Counted from the first letter of the stretch, positions 25,797 through 36,336 are shown. The stretch is DNA of 39,976 nt from an uncultured Agathobaculum sp. (GCF_944384735.1 NZ_CALWUN010000017.1:1-39976); one strand, 5' to 3'. Program-made: numbers and translations. The notes: a model not told the origin generated them from the letters alone.

Positions 25797-25842
25797 AAAA
25801 CATGCCGGACATGGTTGCCACCAACCATGTCCGGCATGTTTT
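25797..25842 (-). terminator. Terminator of the dgt-dnaG-rpoD operon
   Basis: A perfect 21-base stem (25797-25817 with 25822-25842, loop of 4) with TTTTTGC following on the minus strand lies 70 bases after the rpoD stop. It also shields the SLH promoter from read-through. Confidence 0.92.
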
Positions 25843-25911
25843 ATTCTCCTGATGCCGCATCGCAGCTGTCCCCATGCGATATCTGCATCGGACAGCCGGA
25901 GCACTTGCCGC

Positions 25912-27140
<1,229 letters not shown>

Positions 27141-27144
<4 letters not shown>

Positions 27145-28907
27145 ATCGTTTGTCCTCCCGCGTTTTGTTTTTTTATGCGTCCAAAAGTCAGCAGCGGGTC
27201 CTCGCCCGCCTCGGTAATTGTACCGTCCTTGACACGCTGCATGCGTATCGTGCCTATGTATTCCTGCAATTCCTGCCGGTGGTCGCCCGGCGGGACGCCC
27301 TGCCCGAGGATGCCGGACAGCAGGCTCATTTCATTCCCTTCCAGCCAGCCCTCAAAGGACAGGACATCCACCATCTGGCCGTTCTGGTCGAGCGCAAGCG
27401 CGCGCTCATATATCTTACGCAGCACCGGCGCGGAAAACCAGAACGGTGGCAGGTTTTTTTCCAGCCCTGCAAGCAGCTTCTGGTCGGAAAACAGTAGCCG
27501 CAGCACGTTTTCCTCGGCCTTGGCGCTTTTGACATCCGCATAGGCCAGCGTCCTGTCCTTGGGCTGCGCCATGCCGACCGGCGAACGGATCTCGCGCCGC
27601 TCGGCCGTTTTCTGCCGCTTGCGGCGCACGCCCAGCTCGCGCCGCACCTCGACATTCATCGCCTCGGCCGTGATGCCGGCCATCTTGGCCGCACGTCCGG
27701 CGTATACCTCGCGCTCGATGCTGCTCTCGATGCCCGCGAGCATGCGCGCCGCGTCCCGCAGGAACAGCACGCGCGCCTCGTCGTCCTCGAGGTCGTATTT
27801 GGCGGCTATCTGCTCGAGCCGGAATGCGTTGTGATCCTCGCTGCGCTCGATCAGCGCGCGGAACGCGTCCGGCCCCTTGGTCTTGATAAACTCGTCCGGA
27901 TCCTTGGCGCCCGGGATTTTGAGCACCTTGACCTGCAGGTCACATTTTTTCAGAATGTCGATCGCGCGCTGCGCGGCCGCCTGCCCCGCGCCGTCCGCGT
28001 CGTAGGAAATGACGATGCGGTCGGTATGGCGCGCGATCACACGCGCCTGCTCCTCGGTCAGCGAGGTGCCGAGCGAGGCCACCGCGCAGTCAAACCCGGC
28101 CTGATGCAACGCGATCACGTCCATATAGCCCTCGGCTAAGATGAAATAGCCGCTTTTCGTCTTTTTGGACAGGTTGAGCGCAAACAGGTTGCGGCTCTTG
28201 TGGAAAATCGGCGTTTCGGGTGAATTGAGGTATTTGGGCTTGGAATCGTCCAGCACGCGCCCGCCGAATGCGATCACATTGCCGCGCACGTCGATGATCG
28301 GGAACATGACGCGCCCGCGGAAACGGTCGTACACATGCCCCTTTTCGCTGCGGCTGAGCAGGCCGGCGTCCATCAGCTCATCGCGCGTGTAGCCCTTGGC
28401 GGTCATCGCATCGAGCAGCGCATGGAATGAGTCGGGCGCATAGCCCAGCCCGAACCGGTTCATCGTGCGCCGGTGCAGGCCGCGCTGTAAAAAATACTGC
28501 TGCGCCGTGCGGTTTTCCGGCATCCACAGCGTATCATAGTAGAACCGCGCCGCGTCCTTACACAGGGCATACAGCCGCTCGCGGTGGCGGGCGGCCTTGC
28601 GGTCGGCCTCGCCCTGCTCGGGCACCTCCATGCCCGCGCGCGCAGCCAGATAGCGCACCGCGTCAGGAAACTCCAGCCCCTCGGCCTTCATCACAAAAGT
28701 GAAGACCCCGCCGCCTGCGCCGCAGCCAAAGCAGTGGAAAATCTGCTTGTCGGGCGCAACCGTAAAGGACGGCGTCTTTTCATTGTGGAAGGGACATAGG
28801 CCAAAATAGTTCGCACCGCTCTTTTTCAGCTGTACATACTGGGATACCACATCCACAATATCGTTACGCGCGGACAGTTCGTCCAGAAATACACGGTCAA
28901 ACGCCAT
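27141..28907 (-). CDS. dnaG: DNA primase
   Basis: DnaG makes RNA primers at the replication fork. The 588-residue protein has the N-terminal zinc-binding domain with [11 protein letters not shown] and CFGCGAGGG (about 38-68), the TOPRIM core with the EGYMDVIAL glutamate near 262 and the SYDADGAG metal-binding aspartates near 310, and a C-terminal helicase-binding region. The start is ATG 28907, 6 bases after AAAGGAGGTG, one of the best ribosome binding sites here. It lies between dgt and rpoD. Confidence 0.97.
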
Positions 28908-28940
28908 TTGCCCACCTCCTTTGTAGGATAGCCGGATTTT

Positions 28941-29942
28941 TTATCCGTCAATCTTATTCCAGCTCTTTGGAATGAATATTTTTTTATAAACCGCAATGGA
29001 ATAGCGGTCGGTCATGCAGGCGATATAGTCGCAAACCACGCGCTCGAGCGGCTCGCCGCGCGTCATCAGCACAAAATAGTCACCCGGCAGCTCGTCCGGA
29101 TGGTCGACAAAATGCTGGTACAGGCTACGCAGCATCGCTTTGGCGCGGGATTCTTCACTCTGCGCCTCGGTGCCGTGGTACACATGGTCGAACATGAACT
29201 GGCGCAGCTCCATCATATCGTCATGCACCTGCTCGTCCATGCCGATCTCTTGGTGCGCCATGCCGTATTCGATCATGGCGGTGACCATGGTATCGATCCG
29301 GCTGCCGTGGCTGTCGCCCAGCCGGCGGCGTAAGTATTGCGGGATATCCGTGCTTTTGATCAGGCCGCCGCGCACCGCGTCGTCGATATCGTGGTTGATG
29401 TAGGCGATGCGGTCGGCGTAGTGGATGATGCGCCCCTCGGGCGTATCGGCCTTTTTCGCGCCCGTATGGCATACGATGCCGTCGCGGACCTCATCTGTCA
29501 GGTTCAGTTCCTCGAGCATGTCCACCATGCGCAGGCTCTGCTCGTTGTGGCGGAAGCCAAACGGACAGACCTCGGCCAGCGCGCGCTCGCCCGCGTGGCC
29601 GAACGGCGTGTGCCCTAAATCATGCCCCAGGGCGATCGCCTCGGTCAAATCCTCATTCAGGCACAGCGCGCGCGCCACCGTGCGCGCGATCTGTGAAACC
29701 TCAAGCGTATGCGTCAGCCGGGCGCGGTAATGGTCGCCCTCGGGTGAAATAAACACCTGCGTCTTGTTGGACAGCCGCCGGAACGCCTTGGAATGGATAA
29801 TGCGGTCACGGTCACGCTGGAAGCAGGTGCGGTACGGACAAGGCGCCATGTCACGCTGCCTGCCCTTGGAACTGTCAGCAAAGGTCGCCCACGGGGCGAG
29901 CATGCGCCGCTCGCGCTGCTCCTGCTGCTCTCGGATCGTCAT
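28941..29942 (-). CDS. dgt: Deoxyguanosinetriphosphate triphosphohydrolase-like protein
   Basis: Dgt-family HD hydrolases release triphosphate from dGTP or other dNTPs. The 333-residue protein shows the HD metal site: His78 (THTLEVSQIA), His107-Asp108 (GHDLGHTPFGHAGE) and a later aspartate in ADRIAYINHD. The start is ATG 29942, just after GGGGGAGG. An ATG nine codons upstream lacks a ribosome binding site. dnaG follows after 33 bases, so this heads the dgt-dnaG-rpoD block, an arrangement common in Clostridia. A TTGACG at 30003-30008 may be its -35, with no convincing -10. Confidence 0.92.
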   Translation of the reverse strand: MTIREQQEQRERRMLAPWATFADSSKGRQRDMAPCPYRTCFQRDRDRIIHSKAFRRLSNKTQVFISPEGDHYRARLTHTLEVSQIARTVARALCLNEDLTEAIALGHDLGHTPFGHAGERALAEVCPFGFRHNEQSLRMVDMLEELNLTDEVRDGIVCHTGAKKADTPEGRIIHYADRIAYINHDIDDAVRGGLIKSTDIPQYLRRRLGDSHGSRIDTMVTAMIEYGMAHQEIGMDEQVHDDMMELRQFMFDHVYHGTEAQSEESRAKAMLRSLYQHFVDHPDELPGDYFVLMTRGEPLERVVCDYIACMTDRYSIAVYKKIFIPKSWNKIDG

Positions 29943-30041
29943 ACCGCCTCCCCCTTTCCGTTTCCGCATGAAACCGTCTATATTTATCTATACGGGGTCA
30001 AACGTCAAAACCCTTTTTTTCGCGCAAAGTATTTCGGATTT

Positions 30042-30677
30042 TTATTTGACGCGCCGCCCCATGAACCGGGTCTCCATCACCTCGGCATAGACCTGTCCGG
30101 CGGTCGCCTCAGCAAGCGCGGCGTTGAGCTTTTGCTCCCCACCCGCAGGCAGCGTGACGGTCAGCGTCACATCCGCGCCGAAGTCGGTCTGCTCGGCCGT
30201 GCAGTCGTGGTCGGGCAGGATGCGCTGCACCAGTTCATAGAGGTTATAGGGGCAGGCGATCAGCGCAACCGAAAAAAGGCTCATGCGCTGCACGCCCGCC
30301 GCCGCGACCGCGACCTGCGCACCCTTGGTGTAGGCGCGCACCAGCCCGCCCGTACCGAGCAAAATGCCGCCGAAATAGCGCGTCACGACGCACAGGCAGT
30401 TTTCCAGCTGCTCGTGCCGCAGCACGTCCAGCATGGGCATACCCGCTGTGCCCTGCGGTTCGCCGTCGTCCGAATAGCGCATGACATTGCCCTCGCGCAG
30501 GATATAGGCATAGCAGTTGTGCGTCGCGTCCCAATAGGTCTCGCGCATCTCTTTGATGCGGGCGACCGCCTCGTCCGCCGTCTCAACGCGCCACAGCCGC
30601 CCGGTGAACTTGGAGCGCTTTTCCTCAAATTTGTCCTCGCCGTAGTCGGCGAACGGTACAAAATAGTCCTTTTCCAT
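30042..30677 (-). CDS. YigZ/IMPACT-family protein (UPF0029)
   Basis: The 211-residue product has the N-terminal IMPACT domain with KRSKFTGRLWRV (about 20-31), YSDDGEPQGTAGMP (68-81) and RYFGGILLGTGGLVRAY (about 100-116), and a C-terminal DUF1949-type alpha/beta domain. In eukaryotes IMPACT regulates Gcn2. The bacterial role is uncertain; ribosome or nucleotide binding has been discussed. It starts 21 bases after hflX on the same strand, so the two are likely one transcript, which would fit a translation-related role. Confidence 0.9.
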   Translation of the reverse strand: MEKDYFVPFADYGEDKFEEKRSKFTGRLWRVETADEAVARIKEMRETYWDATHNCYAYILREGNVMRYSDDGEPQGTAGMPMLDVLRHEQLENCLCVVTRYFGGILLGTGGLVRAYTKGAQVAVAAAGVQRMSLFSVALIACPYNLYELVQRILPDHDCTAEQTDFGADVTLTVTLPAGGEQKLNAALAEATAGQVYAEVMETRFMGRRVK

Positions 30678-30698
30678 CGTGCTCCCCCGCCCCGCGCG

Positions 30699-31985
30699 TC
30701 AGTCCTCGACCTGATACCGCATGACGCGGCCATAGGTCTTGTCGTCAACGACCGCCTCGATCAGCGTGCCCTCGGCGGCGTAGTCGGTCGATTCGATCTG
30801 CGCCTCGCGGTGCAGCATGTCGAGCACCGCGCCGTCCGCATAGGGAATCAAAAGCTTTACCCGGTGCTTGCCGCGGCCGAGCGCATGCTCGATGGCGGCG
30901 AGCAGCGCGTCCATGCCCTCGCCCGTCTTGGCCGAGATGGCGACACCCTCGTCCGGCCGGAAATAGGGCAGCGCGTCGGGCGCGCACTTGTCGGCCTTGT
31001 TGTACACCATCAGGCGCGGGATATCCTGCGCGCCCAGCTGCGCGATGACGCCCTCGACCGTCTCAGCCTGCGCGCGCCAGTCCCCGTCGGACACGTCGAC
31101 GACGTGCAGCAGCAGGTCGGCGTAGGCCAGTTCCTCGAGCGTCGCCTTGAAGGCGCTCACCAGATGGTGCGGCAGCTTGCGGATAAAGCCGACCGTGTCG
31201 GACAGCAAAATCTCCTGCGTGTCCGAAATGCGCTTTTTGCGCGTCGTCGGGTCGAGCGTGTCGAACAGACGGTCGTTGGCCTCGATGCCCGCGCCGGTCA
31301 GCGTGTTGAGCAACGTCGACTTGCCCGCGTTGGTGTAGCCCACGATCGCGACGAGCGGCAGCTCGGTCTTTTTGCGCTGGCGGCGCTGCACGGCGCGCAC
31401 CTGCCGCACCTGCTCGAGCTCGCTTTTGAGCTTGTCGATGCGCTTACGGATGTGACGGCGGTCGGTCTCAAGCTGGGTCTCGCCCGGGCCACGCGTGCCG
31501 ATCGGGCTTTTGCCGCCGCCCGCGGTCTGGCGCACCAGATGCGTCCACATGCCGGCAAGGCGCGGCAGGATATACTGGTACTGCGCCAGTTCTACCTGCA
31601 ATTTGCCCTCGCCCGTGCGGGCGCGCTGGGCGAAAATGTCCAGGATCAGCGCCGAGCGGTCGAGCACGGTGCACTTGGTCAGCTCTTCAAGGTTGCGCGT
31701 CTGCGAGGGCGACAGCTCGTTGTCAAACAGGATGAGCGTCGCTTCGTTGGCCTCGGCCAGCTGGCGCACCTCCTCAGCCTTGCCCTCGCCGATGAAGGTG
31801 CGCGGGTCGGGCGATGGGCGGCGCTGCAGCGTCATGGCAACGGCCTCGGCGCCCGCGGTCTCGGCCAGCGCGCGCAGTTCGTCCATCGTGCGCTCGTCGG
31901 CGTCCTGCTTCGCGGTGAACGACGGGCAGGACAGCCCGACCAGCACCGCGCGTTCGGCCTTTTCGTTCTGTTCCAGTTCGGTCAT
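30699..31985 (-). CDS. hflX: Ribosome-associated GTPase HflX
   Basis: HflX binds the large ribosomal subunit and splits stalled or heat-damaged ribosomes. The 428-residue protein has the N-terminal HflX domain, with the glycine-rich AGGGKSPIGTRGPGE loop at 155-169, a helical linker and the G domain with G1 GYTNAGKST (216-224), a TVGFIRKLP switch region and NKAD. The start is ATG 31985, 9 bases after GGAGG. It lies downstream of rpmE behind a terminator, without an evident promoter of its own, so leaky read-through may feed it. Confidence 0.95.
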   Translation of the reverse strand: MTELEQNEKAERAVLVGLSCPSFTAKQDADERTMDELRALAETAGAEAVAMTLQRRPSPDPRTFIGEGKAEEVRQLAEANEATLILFDNELSPSQTRNLEELTKCTVLDRSALILDIFAQRARTGEGKLQVELAQYQYILPRLAGMWTHLVRQTAGGGKSPIGTRGPGETQLETDRRHIRKRIDKLKSELEQVRQVRAVQRRQRKKTELPLVAIVGYTNAGKSTLLNTLTGAGIEANDRLFDTLDPTTRKKRISDTQEILLSDTVGFIRKLPHHLVSAFKATLEELAYADLLLHVVDVSDGDWRAQAETVEGVIAQLGAQDIPRLMVYNKADKCAPDALPYFRPDEGVAISAKTGEGMDALLAAIEHALGRGKHRVKLLIPYADGAVLDMLHREAQIESTDYAAEGTLIEAVVDDKTYGRVMRYQVED

Positions 31986-32014
31986 ATCGCAATTCCTCCC
32001 CTCATTGGGGTATC

Positions 32015-32031
32015 AACCGCCAACAGCGGTT
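32015..32031 (-). repeat. Small hairpin in the hflX leader
   Basis: AACCGC (32015-32020) and GCGGTT (32026-32031) form a 6-base stem with a 5-base loop, just downstream of the rpmE terminator in minus-strand direction. CCCC (31998-32001) and GGGG (32007-32010) next to it can pair over part of the ribosome binding site. Confidence 0.4.
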
Positions 32032-32040
32032 TTTTCTGAT

Positions 32041-32084
32041 AAAAAAACCACCGAAACGCGCTTCATCAGCAACCGTTTCGATGG
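32041..32084 (-). terminator. Terminator of rpmE
   Basis: On the minus strand, an 11-base stem (32084-32074 with 32058-32048, one G-U) is followed by seven T (32047-32041). It begins eight bases after the rpmE stop codon. Confidence 0.9.
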
Positions 32085-32091
32085 CTTTTTC

Positions 32092-32295
32092 TTACTTGTC
32101 CAGATTGAAACGCTTCTTGAAGCGATCAACACGTCCGCCGGTGTCTACCAGCTTCTGCTTGCCCGTGAAGAAGGGGTGGCACTTGGAGCAAACGTCAACG
32201 ACGATATTCTCCTTGGTGGAGCCGGTCTCAATGACATTGCCGCAGGCACAGCGGATCGTGGTCTGCTTGTACTCGGGATGGATGCCCTGTTTCAT
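32092..32295 (-). CDS. rpmE: 50S ribosomal protein L31
   Basis: The 67-residue protein matches the short bacterial L31. It keeps the cysteines of the zinc-binding form (CACGN at 16-20 and [13 protein letters not shown] at 36-48), so this is the C+ type, not the zinc-free type made under zinc starvation. The start is ATG 32295 after AGAGGTGA. It has its own promoter and terminator. Confidence 0.97.
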   Translation of the reverse strand: MKQGIHPEYKQTTIRCACGNVIETGSTKENIVVDVCSKCHPFFTGKQKLVDTGGRVDRFKKRFNLDK

Positions 32296-32351
32296 GTTGT
32301 TTCACCTCTTTCCACGGGAAATCACAAAATAGTTCTTGCAGTCGTAAGGAT

Positions 32352-32380
32352 ATGATACCATACCGGACGACAAAATGCAA
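32352..32380 (-). promoter_or_regulatory. Promoter of rpmE
   Basis: On the minus strand, TTGCAT (32380-32375) and TATCAT (32357-32352) are 17 bases apart with an extended -10 TGG. It starts only a few bases after the luxS stop. Confidence 0.75.
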
Positions 32381-32383
32381 GCA

Positions 32384-32842
32384 TTATTTTTCATAAACCA
32401 GTTTTTCTTCCGTCCAGTCCGCAAGCACCGGGATCATGGACGCGGCCAGCGCCTTGGCGCCCGCGAGGTCGTGTAGCAGGTAGTTGCCGCATTCGATGCG
32501 GCTCGCGCCCGGGATCTCGCCCTCGTAGGCGGCGACAAAGTCCATCGTCTCGCGCATCAGGTCGATCGCGTCCGACGGCGCAAGGTCGCGCACAAGGAAG
32601 TAAAAGCCGGTCTGGCAGCCCATCGGACCACAATAGATGATATGGTCGGCAAAACGCGAATTGCGTGCATAGGTAGCAAACAGATGCTCGAACGTATGCC
32701 CCGCCGCCGGCTGAATATAAGTACCCGCATTGGGATAGACCATACGGATGTCGTAGGTCGCCACATCGCCGTCGATGCGCGAGGTATACATGCCGGGCTT
32801 CAGCTTGTCATGGTTGACTTCAAAGCTTGCAATGCGTTTCAT
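32384..32842 (-). CDS. luxS: S-ribosylhomocysteine lyase (autoinducer-2 synthesis)
   Basis: LuxS splits S-ribosylhomocysteine into homocysteine and DPD, the precursor of the signal AI-2. The 152-residue protein has metal ligands His49 and His53 (HTFEH) and Cys117 (IECGNY), and the catalytic cysteine Cys76 in PMGCQTGF. The ATG at 32842 overlaps the stop of the MATE transporter gene by four bases, so it is translated as the second gene of that transcript. Homocysteine made here is the substrate of MetH encoded elsewhere in the window. Confidence 0.96.
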   Translation of the reverse strand: MKRIASFEVNHDKLKPGMYTSRIDGDVATYDIRMVYPNAGTYIQPAAGHTFEHLFATYARNSRFADHIIYCGPMGCQTGFYFLVRDLAPSDAIDLMRETMDFVAAYEGEIPGASRIECGNYLLHDLAGAKALAASMIPVLADWTEEKLVYEK

Positions 32843-34233
32843 GCGTTTTTCTCCTTTTCTGTCCCAAGATAGCGCAGCTCAGTGCGGTATTCCCGCCACA
32901 GCAGCACATACGAAATGAAGAACGCTGCGATCTCCGCGATCGGGAACGAGTACCAGATAGCGCCCAGACCAAACCACTTGCCCAGCAGCCATGCCGCCGG
33001 CAGGATGATGACCAGCTGACGGCATACCGATACGATCAGGCTGTTCAGGCCGCGCGCCGTCGCCTGGAACAGCGTCGAGTTGATGATGCCGAACGCCGCG
33101 CCGATAAACGACAGACTGATGGTTTTCAGGGCGGGTACGCCGACCGTCAGCATATCCTCAATCGCGGCCGCGTCCGTGCGGTCGACAAACATCATCAGCA
33201 TCTGCTCGGCGAACAGCTGGAACAGCACAAGGCCGATGAGCATGATGACGACCGCCGAGGTCAGCGCGATCTTGTACGCGCCGAACAGGCGCTGCTTGTT
33301 GCGTGCGCCGTAGTTATAGCCCATGACAGGCAGCGCGCCCTGATTCAGGCCGAACACCGGCATAAACACAAAGGTCTGCAATTTGAAGTATACGGCCAGC
33401 ACGTTGACCGCGGTCTGCGAAAATCCGATCAGGATGGCGTTCAGCCCCGCCGTCATGACCGAGACGACGCTCTGCATGACGATGCCGGGCAGGCCAACGC
33501 GGTAGATATCCTTGACCGTCTGCGCGCGCCACTTGAACTCCTTCATGTTGACGGCAAGCACCTTCTGCCGGAAGAACACTCCCCACAGGCCGATCACCAT
33601 GCCGCAGATCTGGCCGATGATGGTTGCCAGCGCCGCGCCGCGCACACCCATCTCAGGGAACGGGCCGATGCCGAAGATCATCAGCGGGTCGAGGATGATG
33701 TTGACAATCGCGCCGGTCAGACCCTGGCACATCGGGATGATCATATTGCCGGTCGACTGCTGCACCTTTTCGCACATCATCGAAATCATCACAAAAATGC
33801 TCAGGCCGACCGCGATGTGCGAATACTGGATGGCCTGCACGGTGACGTCCTCTGCCGCGCCGAACGCACGCACAAACACGCCCGACAGACCGAAGCCCAG
33901 CACCAGAAAGACGATACCGCCGATGACCGCGAGCGCCACGCCGTGCTCGGCCGCCGAATTGGCGTGCAGGCGGCGCTTCTCACCGAGGCGGCGGGCAATC
34001 AGCGAGTTGACGCCCACGCCCGTGCCCACGCCGATGGCGACGACCAGCGTTTGCAGCGGAAACACCAGCGAGACCGCGGCCAGCGCGCTCTGCGAATACT
34101 GCGCGACAAAGATGCTGTCGACTATGTTGTACAGCGCGTTGATGATCATCGAGATCATCGCCGGCAGCGCCATTGAGAAGATCAGCGGACCCATGCGCGC
34201 GGTGCCCATTTTGTTTTGCTCTTCCAAAACCAT
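32839..34233 (-). CDS. MATE-family multidrug/metabolite efflux transporter
   Basis: The 464-residue product has about 12 membrane helices in two related halves. The N-terminal half begins GPLIFSMALPAMISMIINAL and the repeat after the middle loop begins IYRVGLPGIVMQS. MATE proteins exchange Na+ or H+ for organic cations and other metabolites. The start is ATG 34233, close after GAGGGGG. An ATG at 34209 with GGAAGAG before it is an alternative. The gene overlaps luxS by four bases. A promoter and a leader hairpin lie upstream. Confidence 0.9.
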   Translation of the reverse strand: MVLEEQNKMGTARMGPLIFSMALPAMISMIINALYNIVDSIFVAQYSQSALAAVSLVFPLQTLVVAIGVGTGVGVNSLIARRLGEKRRLHANSAAEHGVALAVIGGIVFLVLGFGLSGVFVRAFGAAEDVTVQAIQYSHIAVGLSIFVMISMMCEKVQQSTGNMIIPMCQGLTGAIVNIILDPLMIFGIGPFPEMGVRGAALATIIGQICGMVIGLWGVFFRQKVLAVNMKEFKWRAQTVKDIYRVGLPGIVMQSVVSVMTAGLNAILIGFSQTAVNVLAVYFKLQTFVFMPVFGLNQGALPVMGYNYGARNKQRLFGAYKIALTSAVVIMLIGLVLFQLFAEQMLMMFVDRTDAAAIEDMLTVGVPALKTISLSFIGAAFGIINSTLFQATARGLNSLIVSVCRQLVIILPAAWLLGKWFGLGAIWYSFPIAEIAAFFISYVLLWREYRTELRYLGTEKEKNA

Positions 34234-34254
34234 TTCCCCCTCACCAAAAACGAG

Positions 34255-34281
34255 GCCGCACCGGAACTTGTCCGGCGCAGC
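34255..34281 (-). promoter_or_regulatory. Leader hairpin of the MATE-luxS transcript, possible attenuator
   Basis: In minus-strand RNA, 34281-34271 pairs with 34265-34255 over 11 bases (two G-U), loop of 5, then CTCGTTTTT. It lies between the promoter and the MATE start, 20 bases before the start codon. It resembles an intrinsic terminator with a slightly displaced T-run. Confidence 0.5.
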
Positions 34282-34301
34282 CACTTTTTCTATTTACTAT
34301 C

Positions 34302-34330
34302 ATTTTACGGGATTTGTCCGAAAAATGCAA
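34302..34330 (-). promoter_or_regulatory. Promoter of MATE-luxS
   Basis: On the minus strand, TTGCAT (34330-34325) and TAAAAT (34307-34302) are spaced by 17 bases, downstream of the HAD gene stop. The transcript leader is about 60 bases. Confidence 0.7.
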
Positions 34331-34337
34331 GACGTTC

Positions 34338-34991
34338 TTATAATTTTCCCGCCAATTCATCAAAAGAATGCTCGACAACGATATCGCTGGCCGCGCGCAG
34401 CTCAGCCTCGCCCGCGGCGTAGGCCGGCTCGGCCACGCCGCACACGCGGAAACCCGCCTTTTTGGCCGTCGTGCAGGCATAGGGCGCGTCCTCGAACACA
34501 ACACAGTCGGCAGGCACAAGCCCCAGCCGCCCGGCGCTCATGAGGTAGATGTCCGGCTGGTACTTGGATACGCCGACATCCTCGATCGTCAGCATGAAGT
34601 CAAAGTAGCCCAGCATATCGCGGTCGCGCAACGCCTTTTCCGCATGGCGGCGGGCGGTCAGCGTCGCGATCGCCATTTTGACGCCGCGCGCGCGCAGCCC
34701 GTCGAGGAACGGCAGCACGCCGTCCTTGGGCTTCGCCACCGTCTCGTACCGCGCGGTGATCAGCCGGTCCATGCCCTCCATCAGCCCGGCCGCGCCGCCG
34801 GGCAGATCGTACCGCTCGGCGAAATACTGCGCGACCTGCGGCTGGGAAAAGCCCTCGCAGGCGGCATACTCCTCGTCGGTGACGTGCAGGCCGAACTGCT
34901 TCAGGTAGCCCTGCGTCAGCCGCGTCCATACACGCATCGAGTCGAGCAGCGTGCCGTCCATATCAAAAATCGCACCCTTGAATCCGTGCAT
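34338..34991 (-). CDS. HAD-superfamily phosphatase (beta-phosphoglucomutase-like subfamily)
   Basis: The 217-residue product has the HAD nucleophile motif FDMDGTLLDS with Asp10 and Asp12, a helical cap (about 20-90), motif II in ATLTA near 120 and motif IV in FEDAP near 176. This subfamily includes sugar-phosphate phosphatases and phosphoglucomutases. The substrate cannot be told. ATG 34991 was chosen since GGGAGG lies about 10 bases upstream. It follows the CLC gene by 26 bases on the same strand. Confidence 0.87.
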   Translation of the reverse strand: MHGFKGAIFDMDGTLLDSMRVWTRLTQGYLKQFGLHVTDEEYAACEGFSQPQVAQYFAERYDLPGGAAGLMEGMDRLITARYETVAKPKDGVLPFLDGLRARGVKMAIATLTARRHAEKALRDRDMLGYFDFMLTIEDVGVSKYQPDIYLMSAGRLGLVPADCVVFEDAPYACTTAKKAGFRVCGVAEPAYAAGEAELRAASDIVVEHSFDELAGKL

Positions 34992-35017
34992 CGTTCCCTG
35001 TCCTCCCGAAAATGAAC

Positions 35018-36313
35018 TCACTTGGTTTTGCGGTCGATAAACTGCGGCCGCAGCTTGGAATATAGTATCTTCTGCTCGCTGTACAGGCCGTAGTACCCGC
35101 TGAGCATATAGGCCACCGCAATGACGAGCGCAAACAGCGCAAGGCTTTCGCCGCCGAACAGCTCATAAGCCAGCAGGATGGACGTCAGCGGCGAATTGGT
35201 CACGCCGCAGAACACCGCCACCATGCCGAGCCCGGCGGCAAACGAAGGCGCCAGTCCGAAAAAGCCGCCGTAGGCCGCGCCGAACGTCGACCCAATAAAC
35301 AGCACGGGCACGATCTCGCCGCCCTTATAACCCACTCCGATCGTGACCGCCGTCAGCACCAGCTTGATGGCAAAGGCGGCATACGCGGCCTCGCCCGCGA
35401 CCGCACGCTCGATCACCTGCATGCCCGCGCCGTTATAATCACGCGTGCCGAGCAGCAGCGAGGCCAGCACGACCACAAGGCCGCCCACGGCAATGCAGGC
35501 ATACTGGTTCTGTATGTACTTCTTGAACAGGTGGCCAATGCGGTGGAACACGATGCACACGCCCGCGCTGAGCACCGCGCAGGCCACGCCGAACGCCAAA
35601 AGCCTGACCAGCAGCAGCGCGTCGGTCTGCTGCGGCAGGCCGGTGAGGGCAAAGGTAGTCGTGCCCCCGCCCAGCGAGAGCGCCACCTGATGCGCGATGA
35701 CCGACGCCAGCACGCACGGGAACAGCGCCGCGTAGTACATGACGCCGACGCTGATGACCTCCATGGCGAACACGCTCGCCGCCAGCGGCGTGCCGAACAG
35801 CGCGGCAAAGCCCGCCGCCATACCGCACATCGTGATCGTGCGGCAATCCTTGTCGTCCAGCCGCATCCAGTGGCCGATGTTGCCCGAGATCGCGCCGCCC
35901 AGCTGGATCGCCGCGCCCTCGCGGCCGGCCGAGCCGCCGCACAGGTGCGTCAGGATGGACGTGGCAAAGATGCTTGGCGCGAGCCGCAGCCGCACCGGGT
36001 GGTTCTCGCGCACTGAGGTCAGGATAAAGTTGGTGCCGCGCTCGAGCGGCATATCCGCTTTCCGATACCAGAACGCGATGAAAACACCCGTAAGCGGCAG
36101 CAGGTGCAGCATCCAGCCGTATGCTTCGCGCATCTCCCCCGCCCACTCGAGCGCCACATGGAAGCCCGCGCCCACCGCGCCGACCACCAGACCGATGACC
36201 ACCGCAAACACGCACCAGCGCAGAAAAATGCCGCCGTTGCGCCGCAGGACATATTGCAGGCCATGCAGCGTGCGGCGCAGGGTACCGGACAGCTTTCCGG
36301 TTTCGTTGCTCAT
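35018..36313 (-). CDS. CLC-family anion channel or transporter
   Basis: The 431-residue product has the CLC fold, about ten to twelve helices. The filter and gate block GSAGREGAAIQLGG has the gating glutamate Glu132. The late helix-N block reads GYKGGEIVPVLFIGS, and SPLTSILLAYELFGG follows. Where chloride CLCs have GSGIP it has GTNFIL (93-98), as in branches that are not typical chloride transporters. Fluoride/proton exchangers are one candidate, but this is inference. No regulatory CBS domains follow. The start is ATG 36313 after GGAGGGGGAG. The HAD gene is downstream in the same direction. Confidence 0.85.
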   Translation of the reverse strand: MSNETGKLSGTLRRTLHGLQYVLRRNGGIFLRWCVFAVVIGLVVGAVGAGFHVALEWAGEMREAYGWMLHLLPLTGVFIAFWYRKADMPLERGTNFILTSVRENHPVRLRLAPSIFATSILTHLCGGSAGREGAAIQLGGAISGNIGHWMRLDDKDCRTITMCGMAAGFAALFGTPLAASVFAMEVISVGVMYYAALFPCVLASVIAHQVALSLGGGTTTFALTGLPQQTDALLLVRLLAFGVACAVLSAGVCIVFHRIGHLFKKYIQNQYACIAVGGLVVVLASLLLGTRDYNGAGMQVIERAVAGEAAYAAFAIKLVLTAVTIGVGYKGGEIVPVLFIGSTFGAAYGGFFGLAPSFAAGLGMVAVFCGVTNSPLTSILLAYELFGGESLALFALVIAVAYMLSGYYGLYSEQKILYSKLRPQFIDRKTK

Positions 36314-36336
36314 TTTCGCTCCCCCTCCGACAAGAA

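Noticed and set aside
29793-32039. 748-codon plus-strand frame opposite dgt, yigZ and hflX
   Set aside because: It crosses three well-supported minus-strand genes and has the skewed composition of antisense frames.
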